Notes: a model not told the origin generated them from the sequence alone. Positions 1 through 7,341 are shown, numbered from the stretch's first letter. The stretch: DNA of 22,459 nt from an uncultured Bacillaceae bacterium (GCA_937983065.1 CALKAL010000192.1:1-22459), one strand, 5' to 3'. Made by a program: numbers and translations.

Positions 1-82
1 CGCATAAACCATCCGAATTCGCGCAAAAACCACGTCAATCCGAGCATAAACCCTCTAACTTCGCGCATAACCTAGAAACCGC
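1..82. repeat. Degenerate ~20-bp tandem repeats (GCATAAACC type)
   Basis: Four imperfect units of about 20-22 bp start near positions 1, 21, 43 and 63. Each carries a variant of the core CGCATAAACC or GAGCATAAACC followed by a variable tail. The block may extend left of the window. The GAGCATAA core also occurs in the block at 3655-3785, so the two probably belong to one intergenic repeat family. Function is unknown. Confidence 0.6.
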
Positions 83-291
83 ACCTTTCCACACCTCAAA
101 ATGCCCCCAAAAAAAGGTCCCAAACCCATCAATTCACTAACAAATCAATTCGTAACATAACTGTAATATGAGCGAGAAACCGTTTGAAAGTCTAACGTTG
201 CAATACATAAGCTTGTCAATAGATACTTTTTCCAGCTCCAAATGAAATAATCCGTGATAATATCATGTTTAAATAAAATCTAGGAGGAGAA

Positions 292-888
292 ATGATGAAG
301 AAATTAATCATTATTGCTTTATTCGTTATTTCATTCGGGCTGTTCATTCCAAATGGACAAGCTAATGCTCAATCAAACTACTATACAGTTAAATCCGGTG
401 ATTCATTATGGAAAATCGGTATGGAGCATGGTGTATCTGTCAGTGCGCTAAAACAAGCCAATCAAAAAACTGGTGATTTAATATATCCTGGAGAACGTTT
501 AGCTATTCCTAATGCGATTACTCAAGAAGAAAGAGATTTACTTGCTAAATTAGTGCATGCGGAGGCTAAAGGGGAACCTTATGCAGGGAAAGTTGCAGTT
601 GCGACAGTTGTTTTAAACCGGGTTGATCATAAAGATTTTCCGAATTCAATTCGAGGCGTTATTTATGAAGTAAGTGCTGGTGGACATTATGCTTTTTCAC
701 CTGTACAAAATGGTGCGATTAATCAAAGTGCTGATGCATCAGCTTATCGTGCTGTCGATGAAGCATTAGCATTTCGTGGTCAAGGAAATGGATCAATCTA
801 TTTTTACAATCCAAAAACAGCTACAAATAATTGGATTAAAAGTAGACCGATTACCATTCAAATCGGAAATCACGTCTTTGCAAAATAA
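292..888 (+). CDS. Secreted cell-wall hydrolase, LysM plus SleB/CwlJ-type (Hydrolase_2) domain
   Basis: The 198-residue product is predicted to cleave peptidoglycan outside the membrane. Residues 1-26 form a signal peptide (MKK, hydrophobic core, cleavage near ANA-QS). Residues 30-72 are one LysM peptidoglycan-binding repeat with the YTVKSGDSLWKI motif. Residues 84-197 match the SleB/CwlJ cortex-hydrolase fold, with the expected catalytic Glu in VHAEAKGE (E91) and the conserved VLNRV and FSPVQNG segments. The size and single LysM resemble B. subtilis YkvT; SleB itself is larger and normally paired with YpeB, which is absent here. The Shine-Dalgarno AGGAGG (282-287) lies only 4 nt from the ATG at 292 and 7 nt from the ATG at 295, so initiation at 295 is at least as likely. 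A spore role (germination or mother-cell lysis) is inferred from the family. Confidence 0.9.
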   Translation: MMKKLIIIALFVISFGLFIPNGQANAQSNYYTVKSGDSLWKIGMEHGVSVSALKQANQKTGDLIYPGERLAIPNAITQEERDLLAKLVHAEAKGEPYAGKVAVATVVLNRVDHKDFPNSIRGVIYEVSAGGHYAFSPVQNGAINQSADASAYRAVDEALAFRGQGNGSIYFYNPKTATNNWIKSRPITIQIGNHVFAK

Positions 889-889
889 A

Positions 890-994
890 AGATGTAAAGG
901 TCTCGTTAGCTTCATTAAGAAAAAGTGATGTTTATCTCGTTAATTTGCTTCATGATGTAAAAGTGTGATGTTCATCTCGTTATCGGCTTCACAA
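890..994. repeat. Short interspersed repeats with TCTCGTTA core
   Basis: Three related segments at about 890-915, 926-952 and 966-993 share the order GATGTnnA, TCTCGTTA, GCTTCA. The TCTCGTTA cores lie at 901, 935 and 975, and a related TCTCGGTA lies in the terminator stem at 1037. They occupy the 3' flank of the hydrolase gene. No coding potential is seen. Confidence 0.45.
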
Positions 995-1018
995 AATAAA
1001 AAAGTGAGGCTTCTCACT
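995..1018 (-). terminator. Rho-independent terminator of the sulfurtransferase gene
   Basis: On the minus strand a 6-bp stem (AGTGAG/CTCACT, 1003-1018) with a 4-nt loop is followed by a T-rich run (995-1002). It lies about 80 nt past the minus-strand stop at 1097. Confidence 0.6.
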
Positions 1019-1028
1019 CATAAAATAT

Positions 1029-1098
1029 GGGGCTCATCTCGGTACCCACCTCGTAATTGTTCGAGGTTTGGTAACCGATTAAGATGAGCCCCGTTTTT
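1029..1098 (+). terminator. Long hairpin terminator, probably bidirectional
   Basis: The arms GGGGCTCATCT (1029-1039) and AGATGAGCCCC (1082-1092) pair perfectly. Further inner pairing (CGGTA/TAACCG and ACCTCG/CGAGGT) gives a long stem. The plus-strand T-run is at 1094-1098. It can terminate transcription from the hydrolase gene and may also act on the opposing sulfurtransferase, whose last codon overlaps the T-run. Confidence 0.75.
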
Positions 1099-1963
1099 AT
1101 TTTTCTAGTGGTAAACTTTTATCTGCTGTCCATTCTGCCATCGAGCCATCGTAAACAGCGACGTTCTTTTGTCCGAGTTTATTTAATAGAAGTGCATTCC
1201 ACGTGGCTGCAATTCCTCCGCCGCAATAAGTAATCACTTTTTTATTCGGATCGAGTGCCCCGACTTTTTCAAATTTTTCTCGAATGACTTCATCACTGTA
1301 CAATTGTTTCGTGTCTTCATCAGCATGATCGCCGAAAGGAACGTTACAGCTTCCTGGAATTCGGCCTTGCTTAAAGCTTTCTTCAGACAAACTATTAATA
1401 ATTACCACATCATCGTCATCTAGAGCGTTTTTCACATCTTCCTTCGTCACGAATAAATCTTCATTGCGCTCACCGGAAAATGTTACTTGTGGATAACTTG
1501 ATTTTTCCGTCGTGACTGGACGATTTTCATCGAGCCACTTCGCCATTCCACCTTCTAAGACGGCGACATTGTCAAACCCTTCATATTTTAACTGCCATGC
1601 TAAACGGGATGCCTAATCAGAAGCGATGGTTGACTCGCCGACTGTTGCGTAACCTTGATCATAAACGACGACATACGTATTCTCATCACCGATGCCTAGC
1701 TCCTCCATCTTTGAAACAAAGCGTTCCCGTGAAGGCAGGGTAAAGCGAAAATCAGCATCAGGATCAGATAAATCATTTAATATATCGGCAAAAACGGCAC
1801 CTCGTATATGCCCTTTTTCATATGTTTCTTTTCCTGACCAAAGCTCTACTTCGCCTGATTCACTATTTTTCAAATAAGTTGTCGCATCAACGAGCCTTAA
1901 CTGAGGATCGTCGAGTCTTTCAGCTAACCATTCTGTTGAAACGATGTGGGGTACTTTTTCCAT
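1097..1963 (-). pseudogene. Two-domain rhodanese-type sulfurtransferase interrupted by an in-frame TAG
   Basis: Read through, the frame gives a two-domain thiosulfate/3-mercaptopyruvate sulfurtransferase-like protein of about 287 residues, close to the usual length. A TAG at 1613-1615 (codon 117) stops it. Before the stop lies most of the N-terminal rhodanese domain (VSTEWLAERL, GHIRGAV, VVYDQ). After it the same frame continues ASRLAWQLKYEGFDNVAVLEGG and then the C-terminal domain with the catalytic loop CGGGIAAT. The catalytic Cys is codon 247 (1223-1225), beyond the stop, so the N-terminal fragment cannot be active. There are no other stops or frameshifts, so the lesion is recent or a base error; a Tyr codon mutated to TAG would fit the family at this spot. 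The start ATG has TTTAGGAGG upstream. Re-initiation at the internal ATG (1546) is possible, but I see no good ribosome binding site. Confidence 0.85.
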
Positions 1964-2103
1964 AACTGAGCCTCCTAAAGTTAATTAATCAAATAAGTTT
2001 ACTATGAATTAAAATATTATCACGCAAAAAAATGAAAAACAATTTTCCTGCCTGGTATTCTGTTTCATTCATATTTTTCTCATGTAGAGGAACAATATGT
2101 ATG

Positions 2104-2123
2104 CCTAAAAATATTTTAGGAGG
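2104..2123 (+). promoter_or_regulatory. Palindrome overlapping the ribosome binding site
   Basis: CCTAAAA-ATA-TTTTAGG (2104-2120) is a perfect 7-bp inverted repeat with a 3-nt loop. Its right arm overlaps the Shine-Dalgarno AGGAGG (2118-2123) of the hydrolase starting at 2132. It could hide part of that site in mRNA or be a protein-binding site. The stem is AT-rich and may be coincidental. Confidence 0.35.
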
Positions 2124-2131
2124 AATGATCG

Positions 2132-2998
2132 ATGGAAAATGAAATGAATCAAATGCGATATGGAGAGGATTATAAAATGATTCCAGCGACATCAGTTGGA
2201 AGTGGTGTCACCCAAGAGGTGTTACCAGATGTCATCTGTCATACGATACAAATTGTTAACATTTGTATTGTTGAAAATGAAGAGACAGGTGAGTTTGTCT
2301 TAATTGATGCCGGGATGCCCCACTCTTACGAAGAAATTATTGGAGTTGTTGAGGAAAGGTACGGTGAAGGGGCAAGACCGAGTGCGATTATTTTAACCCA
2401 CGGCCATTTTGATCATGTAGGTGCGATTATTGAATTAGTTAACCATTGGGAGGTACCAGTGTATGCCCATCATTTGGAAATGCCCTTTTTAACAGGAAAG
2501 CAGAAATATCCTGATCCAGATGGTTCTGTTGAAGGGGGAATGGTTGCGAAAATGTCACCGATGTTTCCGAATGATCCAATTGATTTAGCGAATAACGTCG
2601 AGGAACTTCCCCAGGATCAGTCCGTTCCATTTTTACCAGAATTCAAATGGATCCATACACCAGGTCATGCTCCAGGACATGTTTCTTTTTTCAGAGAAAG
2701 GGATCGACTTCTTATCGCAGGAGATGCCTTCGTAACAGTGAGACAGGATGAATTGTACAAAGTTTATTCGCAAGAGGCTGAAATAAATGGACCGCCCCGA
2801 TATTTAACACCAGACTGGGTAAGTGCGAAGGAATCAGTTAAAAAATTAGCATCGTTAAAACCTGCCATCGCGATAACGGGCCACGGAGTTCCGTTGATGG
2901 GTGAGCCGTTAAGAGAAGGGCTGGAACATTTAGCTCGATACTTTGATGAAGTGGCCAAACCAGATTTCGGGAAATATGTAGATGGAACAGAACATTAA
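2132..2998 (+). CDS. Metallo-beta-lactamase-fold hydrolase
   Basis: This 288-residue soluble protein has the full metal-binding set of the metallo-beta-lactamase superfamily. The motif THGHFDH gives H90, H92, D94 and H95. TPGHAPGH (H179) supplies the next ligand, D198 in AGDAF bridges the metals, and H251 in ITGHG is the last ligand. Such proteins are usually hydrolases of thioesters, lactones or phosphoesters (the YflN/glyoxalase II-like group); the substrate cannot be told from sequence. The ATG at 2132 is chosen because AGGAGG at 2118-2123 is 8 nt upstream. It is followed after 17 nt by a YozQ-like gene, suggesting cotranscription. The gene is divergent from the broken sulfurtransferase; enzymes of both families can act in sulfur or thioester metabolism, but a link here is only a guess. 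Confidence 0.9.
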   Translation: MENEMNQMRYGEDYKMIPATSVGSGVTQEVLPDVICHTIQIVNICIVENEETGEFVLIDAGMPHSYEEIIGVVEERYGEGARPSAIILTHGHFDHVGAIIELVNHWEVPVYAHHLEMPFLTGKQKYPDPDGSVEGGMVAKMSPMFPNDPIDLANNVEELPQDQSVPFLPEFKWIHTPGHAPGHVSFFRERDRLLIAGDAFVTVRQDELYKVYSQEAEINGPPRYLTPDWVSAKESVKKLASLKPAIAITGHGVPLMGEPLREGLEHLARYFDEVAKPDFGKYVDGTEH

Positions 2999-3015
2999 GA
3001 TAAGGTGGTAATTCT

Positions 3016-3192
3016 ATGGATAAAAATATGGATAAGAAAAAGAAAGAAGATGAAACACGGGTTGCATCAGAATACTATCAAGCGTCTTATTATAATGGAA
3101 AGTCTCAGTTTGAAAAAGGGATGGCTGAAACTCATGAACAAGTTTCTGATACTTATTTTGAAGGAACGATTGATCAGGAAAAAGAGGAGTAG
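3016..3192 (+). CDS. YozQ/DUF4025-like small protein
   Basis: This 58-residue ORF has a ribosome binding site (AAGGTGG at 3002-3008) 7 nt before its ATG. The protein is hydrophilic, with a Lys-rich start (KNMDKKKKED). Its second half, containing AETHEQVSDTYFEGTID, matches what I remember of the DUF4025 family, whose B. subtilis member is YozQ. The family's function is unknown. It begins 17 nt after the hydrolase stop and is probably in the same transcript. A longer frame over the same DNA (3005-3205) encodes an unlikely Lys/Ile/Leu-rich peptide and is a shadow. Confidence 0.8.
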   Translation: MDKNMDKKKKEDETRVASEYYQASYYNGKSQFEKGMAETHEQVSDTYFEGTIDQEKEE

Positions 3193-3266
3193 CCTAGACT
3201 ATTGAATATTTAAATTAAAAGAATGAATACTAAAAACGAAATAATTAAAGAAAGGAATTGAAGTGA

Positions 3267-3596
3267 ATGAAAAAATTAACATTAACATTACTCGCTGTTC
3301 TTTTAACCCTCGCTACAATTACAATGCCTATTGTCGCTGATGAGGATCTAGATGTAAATACGGATGTTGAGCTAACAAAGGAGCAGCAAGCAGAACTCGA
3401 GGAGCTTTACGGTCAAATGTTTGACACCCATAATCAAATTATTGATAAGTATGTGGAGTTCGGTGTCTATTCCGAGAAAAAGGCAGAGAAACTAAAAGAG
3501 AGAATGACTGAAAAGCATTCAAAATTAAAGGACTTTGGCTACATCCCAAAATGGTTCGATGATAAAGATAAAAAGGATAAAAAACATAAAAGATAA
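3267..3596 (+). CDS. Secreted small protein, YckD/DUF2680-like
   Basis: The 109-residue product has an N-terminal signal peptide (MKK, then a Leu/Thr-rich core to about residue 24, cleavage near IVA-DE). A predicted helical segment follows (residues 35-90, LTKEQQAELEELYGQMFDTHNQIIDKYVEFGV). The C-terminus is very basic and Lys/Asp-rich. The LTKEQ start and the KYVEFGV...KA..L..R arrangement fit DUF2680 (B. subtilis YckD), a family of unknown function in Bacilli. AGGAATTG precedes the ATG. It lies 74 nt after the YozQ-like gene and ends before a clear terminator, so it may close that transcript or have its own promoter. Confidence 0.75.
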   Translation: MKKLTLTLLAVLLTLATITMPIVADEDLDVNTDVELTKEQQAELEELYGQMFDTHNQIIDKYVEFGVYSEKKAEKLKERMTEKHSKLKDFGYIPKWFDDKDKKDKKHKR

Positions 3597-3611
3597 AGCT
3601 GTAAAAATAAA

Positions 3612-3649
3612 CTCCCTGCTAAAACATTGGTAGGGAGCTTATTTTTTTT
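3612..3649 (+). terminator. Rho-independent terminator after the YckD-like gene
   Basis: The arms CTCCCT (3612-3617) and AGGGAG (3632-3637) are followed by CTTATTTTTTTT. Confidence 0.8.
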
Positions 3650-3654
3650 ATGAA

Positions 3655-3785
3655 AATTATAAACTTGAGCATAAATCGTGAAATTTGCGCCTATTCGACA
3701 AAAACTTGAGCATAATCGACAAAAATTCGAGCATATAATTAATAATTTGAGCATATCCTGGTAAAACTTGAGCATAAAATTTTTC
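3655..3785. repeat. Tandem ~20-bp repeats with GAGCATAA core
   Basis: About six degenerate units starting near 3661, 3681, 3700, 3721, 3744 and 3763 follow a consensus close to AAAACTTGAGCATAATCGAC. Units are adjacent, without spacers, and differ at several positions. They fill the gap between a terminator and the serine hydrolase gene. The core matches the block at 1-82. Confidence 0.7.
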
Positions 3786-3873
3786 CTGTCATCGCCTTAC
3801 TATGTTCCACCTCTTATTTCTCGTTTTTCAAAATTGTGATACGATTTTAGTAGAATATGTGGGGGTGTTTGCG

Positions 3874-4743
3874 ATGTTGAAGGATGTTATTGAGGAATTG
3901 AATGTAAATAATGATCATCTCGGACTTTCTGTTGAGCATTTGGCAACGGGGGAGTCGTACGACATTAATGGAGATGAATTATTCCAAACAGCAAGTACGA
4001 TTAAAGTGCCAGTTTTATGGTCATTATTTCGGAATATTGATGAAGGGAAACTAGCACTAAATGATAAAGTTGTCATACGTGAGGAAGATTTCGTACCAGG
4101 CTCTGGCGTATTAAATGAATTTGTACCTGGACTAGAAGTGAGTATTCAAGATTTAGCGACACTCATGATTATTATTAGTGATAATACAGCGACAGATATT
4201 TTACTAGAAAGATTAGGGAAAGAAACTGTCGAAGCAGATATGCGGAAAATTGGACTGAACGAAACATATGTGAGGCAGACGATTTGGGATTTACTCGCCT
4301 TATCAGTTGGGATGGACCCAAATGACCGAACGAAGGCTACATATAACGAATTAACGAGAAGACTCAATTATTTCGAAGTGGATGATAACAGCATTGTCTT
4401 TAAACAGGAAATAGAAAACAATGTTATGACACCAAATGACATGACGAAGCTACTAAAATTGATTGATAAAAAAGAAACGTTATCCCTTCCAGCCCATGAA
4501 GCGATGTTAGAAATAATGAGAAGGCAACATTATACACAAAGAATTGGAAGGTATTTGCCGTACGGTACGAAATTAGCATCGAAAACGGGAAGCTTATTTT
4601 CGGTTTATAACGATGTAGGAATCGTCGAAATATCAGCTACAAATAAATACATCATTTCAGCTTTTGTGAAAGATATGGATGAGGAAAAAGCGACTGAGCT
4701 CATAGCGCAAATAAGTAAACGTATTTCGGAGTATGTAAAATAA
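3874..4743 (+). CDS. Class A beta-lactamase-like serine hydrolase, no signal peptide
   Basis: The 289-residue protein belongs to the penicillin-recognising serine hydrolase fold. The nucleophile motif is S41-T-I-K44 (TASTIKVPVL), followed by S102-D-N (IISDNTATD) and K237-T-G (LASKTGS); MTPNDMTKLL is the helix usually conserved before KTG. I cannot find a convincing Glu166-type ExxLN omega loop, so true beta-lactamase activity is doubtful; an esterase or D-amino-acid peptidase role is possible. The frame is open back to 3802, but GGGGGTG at 3861-3867 points to the ATG at 3874, and the upstream residues are not family-like. From that start there is no export signal, so it is predicted cytoplasmic, which is unusual for the fold but known in Bacilli. 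Confidence 0.85.
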   Translation: MLKDVIEELNVNNDHLGLSVEHLATGESYDINGDELFQTASTIKVPVLWSLFRNIDEGKLALNDKVVIREEDFVPGSGVLNEFVPGLEVSIQDLATLMIIISDNTATDILLERLGKETVEADMRKIGLNETYVRQTIWDLLALSVGMDPNDRTKATYNELTRRLNYFEVDDNSIVFKQEIENNVMTPNDMTKLLKLIDKKETLSLPAHEAMLEIMRRQHYTQRIGRYLPYGTKLASKTGSLFSVYNDVGIVEISATNKYIISAFVKDMDEEKATELIAQISKRISEYVK

Positions 4744-4836
4744 AAATATTCTGTTCTTATTTTTCACCTAAGTAGAAACGATGAATAGAATCGCTATGTT
4801 TCATCCACGCTTAACATGGCTTAAAGGAGAATCGAC

Positions 4837-5277
4837 ATGCTTATTGAATACATCATAGTGTTTATCTTTGCGGCCATACCGTGGTTTGAAATTGGCCTAG
4901 TAATACCGCTAGCTATTATTGCTGGTCTATCACCTTTTTGGGTTATATTAATTTCCATTGTCGGTAATTTAAGTACGATCATACCCATTGTATATGGTTT
5001 TGAAAAAGTAAAAGCGTATTTAGCCAAACGTCCGAAGAAGGAAAAACGATCGAAGCGGCAAAGTCGGGCTAGAGACATATGGAAAAAATACGGTTTGCCA
5101 GGGCTTGCTTTACTCGGACCAATTTTATTAGGGATTCATATTGCTACAATTATTGGACTATCCTTAGGGGCATCAAAGCACCGAACCCTCCTATGGATGA
5201 CGATTAGTTTAGTTTTTTGGGGATTACTTTTCGGAATTGTGACGATACTCGGGTTTAACGTTTTTGTTAGGGAGTGA
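4837..5277 (+). CDS. Small multidrug-export family membrane protein (PF06695-like)
   Basis: This 146-residue integral membrane protein starts with FAAIPWFEIGLVIPLAIIAGLSP and a GN motif (GNLSTIIP). A basic cytoplasmic stretch (residues 62-85, many Lys/Arg) follows, then GLPGLALLGPILLGIHIATIIGLSLGA and a final hydrophobic segment (W..ISLVFWGLLFGIVTILG). This pattern matches the 'putative small multi-drug export protein' family, whose transport activity is poorly established. AAAGGAGA precedes the ATG. The 93-nt gap after the serine hydrolase holds no convincing terminator, so cotranscription is possible. Confidence 0.85.
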   Translation: MLIEYIIVFIFAAIPWFEIGLVIPLAIIAGLSPFWVILISIVGNLSTIIPIVYGFEKVKAYLAKRPKKEKRSKRQSRARDIWKKYGLPGLALLGPILLGIHIATIIGLSLGASKHRTLLWMTISLVFWGLLFGIVTILGFNVFVRE

Positions 5278-5452
5278 ACGAAGGTTTGGTAAAAAAATAA
5301 GGGATGACCGTCAACTCTGTATAACATCACTTGAATTTCTTTTTCATAAAAAAACAATATTAGACAGCATTACAGGTGTCTTTAAAAAGAAGGCTCCTTT
5401 TATACCTTCAAATATCTTTGAATTTTCCAACTGCTCCTCAACAGCTATCTAC

Positions 5453-5860
5453 TTATTCATAATTATAAACAAATGAATAATCATTAAAATCAAGTGTTAA
5501 TTCAGTAGCATCATGTATTTTTATATCATTTGATGAAAATATTATAAGATAGCTTTTCCCCTCAACAAGCTTAAAAGGCATTTCGTACTGTTTCTGTGAA
5601 AGCCAATTGTCAAGCCTATGTTCATTGGTGTTATCGACAACCATGACATCTTCAAATGGTACATTAATAAATGCATTTTGTAAGATAGATGTTTGTTTTG
5701 TTAATTCAGTAAATTCTACACCATATCCTAAATAATATGTGTCAATTTGATCAGTCATATCAGTAATTGTTAAAAGAAATATTTCAGGATCTTTTTCCTT
5801 ACAGCCATTGAATATAAAAAGCATCAAAAACAAAAATATTAAAATCAATGTCTTTTGCAT
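5453..5860 (-). CDS. Small lipoprotein of unknown function
   Basis: The 135-residue protein begins with a lipoprotein signal (MQKTLILIFLFLMLFIFNGC). The lipobox FNGC makes C20 the lipidated residue, so the mature protein should be anchored on the outer face of the membrane. The rest (about 115 residues) is predicted mostly beta and acidic; I recognise no family. TAGGAGG lies 8 nt upstream of the ATG. It is a lone gene facing the 3' end of the membrane protein at 4837-5277. A weak hairpin (AGACA/TGTCT, 5362-5381) lies downstream, but without a T-run convincing on either strand. Confidence 0.75.
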   Translation of the reverse strand: MQKTLILIFLFLMLFIFNGCKEKDPEIFLLTITDMTDQIDTYYLGYGVEFTELTKQTSILQNAFINVPFEDVMVVDNTNEHRLDNWLSQKQYEMPFKLVEGKSYLIIFSSNDIKIHDATELTLDFNDYSFVYNYE

Positions 5861-6292
5861 AATTTATTACCTCCTAAGCCCATTTTATTAATTATACTAT
5901 ATCTTAAGTTCCAAAATTCAAAATTAACACAAAATTTCCGATTTTTATTCTCCTACTTTAAGGGGAGCATATCAAATCGTCTAAGTATTTTTATTCTACT
6001 AATATTAACAAAACGTTGAAATAAGGGTGCAAAAACAATTCAAGTTTTTAACACTATTATTTTTTTAGGATTTAATTTAAAGTGATTGGATATTATTGTT
6101 AACTACTATAATGATAAGTAATTAATAGATCACACAAAACCACCACAGGAAAACGAAACCATATGAAAATATGTGAAAATGATATATAATATTCAATGTT
6201 GAAACTTCAACATTTTTTGCGGGAAAGTCATCAGACGAAACGCGAAAAACTCAAAAATCTATCTTGCAAATGGAAATGAGGAGGATGGTTTT
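5861..6292. other. 432-bp AT-rich intergenic region between divergent genes
   Basis: I see no gene here. It holds the leaders of the lipoprotein gene (minus) and trhO (plus). Two perfect TATAAT hexamers on the plus strand (6107-6112 and 6185-6190) are candidate -10 boxes for trhO, both with poor -35 matches. A palindrome at 6195-6214 is listed separately. The length is large for two simple promoters. Confidence 0.5.
6195..6217 (+). promoter_or_regulatory. Perfect palindrome upstream of trhO
   Basis: AATGTTGAA-AC-TTCAACATT (6195-6214) is a 9-bp perfect inverted repeat with a 2-nt centre, followed by a short T-run, about 80 nt before the trhO start. Just behind the TATAAT at 6185-6190 it would sit at the start of the transcript, a typical place for an operator. 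It could also act as an attenuator or terminator because of the trailing Ts. Confidence 0.45.
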
Positions 6293-7267
6293 ATGGAGAA
6301 ACCATATCGCGTACTACTTTATTACAAGTATGTCAAAATTGAAGATCCCGAAGAATTTACTAAACAGCACCTTCAGTTTTGTAAAGATCTCGGGTTAAAG
6401 GGTCGGATTCTCATCGCGGAGGAAGGTATTAACGGGACTGTTTCTGGGACTGTTGAACAAACGAATAAGTATATGGATGCGATGCATGAAGATCCACGTT
6501 TTAAAGATTTATGGTTTAAAATTGACGAATCTGATGGACATGCTTTTAAGAAAATGCACGTTCGTCATCGTCCAGAGCTCGTTACGTTAAGGCTTGAGGA
6601 TGATATTGATCCGAATGAGCTGACAGGTAATTACCTAGAGCCAAAAGAGTTCTATGAAATGATGCAAAAAGAAAATGTCGTAGTCATTGATGCTCGAAAT
6701 GATTATGAATATGATCTCGGCCATTTCAGAGGAGCTGTTCGTCCAGATATTAAAACATTCCGTGAATTGCCAGATTGGATTCGCGAAAACAAAGAGAAGT
6801 TTGAAGGAAAAACGATTTTAACCTATTGTACGGGCGGTATCCGTTGTGAAAAATTTTCGGGTTGGTTGAAAAAAGAAGGCTTTGAGGATGTGCATCAATT
6901 ACATGGTGGCATCGTCTCATACGGAAAGGATCCTGAAGTAAAAGGTGAGCTTTGGGATGGACAATGTTATGTGTTCGATGAAAGAATTAGCGTTCCAGTA
7001 AACCAAGTTGAGCATGTCGTTGTCGGTCGAGATTATTTTACAGGTGAGCCGTGTGAGCGCTATGTTAACTGTGCAAACCCTGAATGTAATAAGCAAATTT
7101 TATGTTCAGAGGAAAATGAACATTTTTATATGCGGGGATGTACCCATGAATGCCGGGTTCACCCACGAAATATGTATGTGAAAGAACATAACTTAACAGA
7201 AGAAGAGATTGAAGAACGTTTAAATGCGATTGCTGAAAAAGAGCAAGAAGCGGTCGTTCAAAATTAA
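6293..7267 (+). CDS. trhO: tRNA uridine(34) hydroxylase TrhO (rhodanese family)
   Basis: The 324-residue protein corresponds to the YbfQ/YceA (UPF0176) family, now known as TrhO. TrhO uses oxygen to make 5-hydroxyuridine at wobble position 34 of tRNAs, the first step toward mo5U in Bacillus. Residues 1-100 form the N-terminal domain with ILIAEEGINGTVSG. Residues 120-215 are a rhodanese domain with active-site loop YCTGGIRCEK (C179, and C185 nearby). Residues 253-290 hold a Cys-rich segment (C254, C260, C265, C271, C283, C287), probably a metal site. Length and domain order are complete. GAGGAGG lies 9 nt before the ATG. The gene stands alone between a long leader and a strong terminator. Confidence 0.95.
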   Translation: MEKPYRVLLYYKYVKIEDPEEFTKQHLQFCKDLGLKGRILIAEEGINGTVSGTVEQTNKYMDAMHEDPRFKDLWFKIDESDGHAFKKMHVRHRPELVTLRLEDDIDPNELTGNYLEPKEFYEMMQKENVVVIDARNDYEYDLGHFRGAVRPDIKTFRELPDWIRENKEKFEGKTILTYCTGGIRCEKFSGWLKKEGFEDVHQLHGGIVSYGKDPEVKGELWDGQCYVFDERISVPVNQVEHVVVGRDYFTGEPCERYVNCANPECNKQILCSEENEHFYMRGCTHECRVHPRNMYVKEHNLTEEEIEERLNAIAEKEQEAVVQN

Positions 7268-7280
7268 TTTGTAAATTAAT

Positions 7281-7333
7281 AACCTAAACGAAAGCACAAG
7301 TTCAAGCTACGTTTAGGTTTTATTTTATTTTTT
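7281..7333 (+). terminator. Rho-independent terminator of trhO
   Basis: The arms AACCTAAACG (7281-7290) and CGTTTAGGTT (7310-7319) pair perfectly over 10 bp and are followed by a T-rich run to 7333. Confidence 0.85.
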
Positions 7334-7341
7334 CTACCTAA

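Noticed and set aside
1613..1615. Programmed readthrough or recoding of the TAG in the sulfurtransferase
   Set aside because: I see no stem-loop or special context after the TAG, and recoding of TAG is not known in this group; a nonsense mutation or sequence error is simpler.
3005..3205. A 66-residue plus-strand frame rich in Lys, Ile and Leu
   Set aside because: It is a shifted frame over the YozQ-like gene, which has the better start site and family match.
3655..3785. CRISPR array
   Set aside because: The units are about 20 bp, degenerate and adjacent, with no unique spacers; no cas genes are present.
3802..3873. Extension of the serine hydrolase to an upstream ATG as a signal peptide
   Set aside because: The extra 24 residues contain Asn, Cys and Asp in the middle of the hydrophobic stretch, no ribosome binding site precedes them, and a good one precedes 3874.
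5264..5476. A 70-residue plus-strand frame after the small membrane protein
   Set aside because: It overlaps the stop of the preceding gene and the lipoprotein end, has no convincing ribosome binding site, and shows no domain-like composition.
7281..7333. T-box or other riboswitch before padR
   Set aside because: The structure is a simple 10-bp terminator directly after trhO; no T-box or riboswitch motifs are visible.
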